This document shows positions 62,496 through 63,715 of a stretch of 63,715 nucleotides of DNA, piece after piece. The notes below the pieces were generated by a model, which searched no databases, was not told the DNA's origin, and was given only the letters and a program-made list of their open reading frames with translations. Location: assembly GCA_900175165.2 (NCBI GenBank), contig FWWN02000618.1, forward strand, positions 477 through 64,191, given 5' to 3'. The DNA comes from Rhizomucor pusillus. Lineage: Eukaryota; Mucoromycota; Mucoromycetes; Mucorales; Lichtheimiaceae. The number at the start of each line of letters is the position of its first letter. The first letter of the stretch is position 1. Made by a program: the position numbers and the translations under genes.

Positions 62496-63715
62496 ATGTC
62501 CAGCGAATCGTCAACAAAAGATCCTCGGGTCCCACCCGTCATTCTATGTATTGGAATGGCGGGATCGGGTAAAACCACCTTTATGCAGGCAGGCAGAGTG
62601 CTCTATTGCACACGATCAAGCGTGGAATACTAAATCGCCGCAAACCATTTACAGCGAATCATTGCACACTTGCATGCCAAAAAGACGCCACCTTACGTAC
62701 TGAATCTCGATCCAGCTGTGGGAAGTCTCCCGTTTACTGCAAACATTGATATCAGAGATACCGTCAATTACAAGGAGGTCATGAAACAGTAAGTTAGACT
62801 TTACGTGATTTTTATGCAAAAGAAAAACAAAGATTAACACGCTCTCAGATACAATCTCGGTCCCAACGGTGGTATCCTGACAAGCTTGAATTTGTTTACC
62901 ACGAAATTCGATCAAGTGCTGAACTTTGTCGGCAAGCGCGCACACCATGTTAGCAACATCCTCGTCGATACGCCAGGGCAGATTGAAATCTTTACGTGGT
63001 CGGCATCCGGCGCCATCATTACAGACACGCTTGCGGCAACGTATCCGACCGTAGTAGCCTACATTATAGACACACCGCGAACCACAGCTCCTGCTACGTT
63101 CATGAGCAATATGCTATATGCGTGCAGTATCCTGTACAAAACCAAGCTGCCATTCATCCTCGTGTTTAACAAGACTGACGTCGTATCGCACGAGTTTGCG
63201 GTCGAGTGGATGACAGACTTTGAAAAGTTCCAAGAGGCTCTGAGACAAGATACAAGTTACATGAGCAGTTTAATGAACTCCATGTCGTTGGTCTTGGATG
63301 AGTTCTACAACCATCTCAAGGTGGTGGGCGTATCAGCGGTAACGGGACAAGGTGTGGATGACTTTTTCAAGGCTGTCGACGAAGCTGCAGAAGAATATGA
63401 GACTGAATACAAGCCTGAAATTGAACGCATCATCCGAGAAAAGGCAAGTTAACATAATTCTAGTTTTTTCTGTTGTCTCCTATTGCTTGCTTACCGAACG
63501 AAATATATAGATGGAAAAGGAGGAGAAGAATCGACAGGATCAGCTTAACAAACTCATGAGTGATATGAAGGTTTCTAGCGGAACGGAGGTGCCATTAGGC
63601 GGTCCTCGAGGTAAAGAAGATTTAAGGAGTTTTGGATCCGGAAACGTGGACGTTTATGTAAATCATCCTGATTATAGATACGTTTAAAGATTATCACGAT
63701 GGAGATACGGATGAA
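62496..63715 (+). CDS. GPN1: GPN-loop GTPase GPN1 (XAB1/Npa3), cut by right window edge
   Basis: Visible exons are 62496-62588, 62655-62788, 62849-63443, 63511-63610 and 63678 to the edge, about 320 residues of the N-terminal part. It has the P loop [23 protein letters not shown], the family GPN loop [30 protein letters not shown], and the base-binding FNKTD. The protein assembles in the cytoplasm with GPN3 and is needed for RNA polymerase II import. Two introns start with GC rather than GT: after 62588 (gcaggc) and after 63443 (gcaagt). Both are placed there by conserved protein sequence ([12 protein letters not shown] and IREK-MEKEEKN) and phase. The last visible exon codes [13 protein letters not shown]. 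The true C terminus lies outside. Confidence 0.94.

Overview
This is a fungal nuclear genome segment. The genes are split by many short spliceosomal introns (mostly 45-110 bases, GT-AG with a few GC-AG), they lie close together on both strands, and the encoded proteins are eukaryotic. Three features point to an early-diverging, probably mucoralean (Mucoromycota) fungus: a GABA-B-like class C receptor, a Fanzor-type OrfB zinc ribbon, and a p67phox/NoxR-like regulator together with a cytochrome b5-acyl-CoA dehydrogenase fusion. The species cannot be fixed from the sequence alone. Exon coordinates below were derived by hand from splice sites and reading phase. Phase agrees through every multi-exon model given.

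Layout from left to right: the 3' end of a Fanzor/TnpB-like nuclease gene (1-365); ribosomal protein uL2 (+, 899-1886); SAGA subunit Spt7 (-, 2194-6449); cargo receptor Erv29/SURF4 (+, 6954-7913); a four-BRCT Rtt107/Brc1-like protein (+, 8474-10581); an unrecognised Q/A-rich protein (+, 10973-11942); 2-methylbutyryl-CoA dehydrogenase (+, 12507-14239); clathrin heavy chain (+, 14660-20498); Tps2-type trehalose-6-phosphate phosphatase (-, 20627-23687); saccharopine dehydrogenase Lys1 (+, 25796-27172); an RBBP4/Hat2 histone chaperone (+, 27460-29295); an Ecl1-like small zinc protein (+, 29558-30024); a GABA-B-like receptor (-, 30360-34254); a cytochrome b5-acyl-CoA dehydrogenase (-, 34641-36643); a decayed LINE (about 37200-38700); a Yra1/ALYREF mRNA export adaptor (+, 39396-40647); the checkpoint clamp subunit Rad1 (-, 40810-42040), which shares a 99-base divergent promoter with the rRNA endonuclease Nob1 (+, 42140-43979); a TLC-domain membrane protein (-, 44327-45138); S-adenosylmethionine synthetase (+, 47901-49175); an orphan disordered protein (-, 49794-50597); a TBC1D5-like Rab GAP (+, 51037-54124); a tRNA-Gly (-, 54850-54919); the WD40-cyclophilin PPWD1 (+, 56414-58953); the NADPH oxidase regulator NoxR (-, 59101-60860); and the 5' part of the GTPase GPN1 (+, 62496 to the right edge).

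Most genes are unrelated housekeeping functions, as is normal in a fungal chromosome arm. Loose themes are chromatin and genome stability (Spt7, BRCT protein, Hat2-like, Rad1), membrane traffic (Erv29, clathrin, TBC1D5), RNA and ribosome biogenesis (uL2, Yra1, Nob1, PPWD1, GPN1), and acyl-CoA/amino-acid metabolism (ACADSB, b5-ACAD, Lys1, SAM synthetase). The least ordinary items are the Fanzor gene end with a structured 3' flank, the class C receptor with a PH-like cytoplasmic tail, a 10-base microexon in the b5-ACAD gene, and GC-AG introns in at least two genes.
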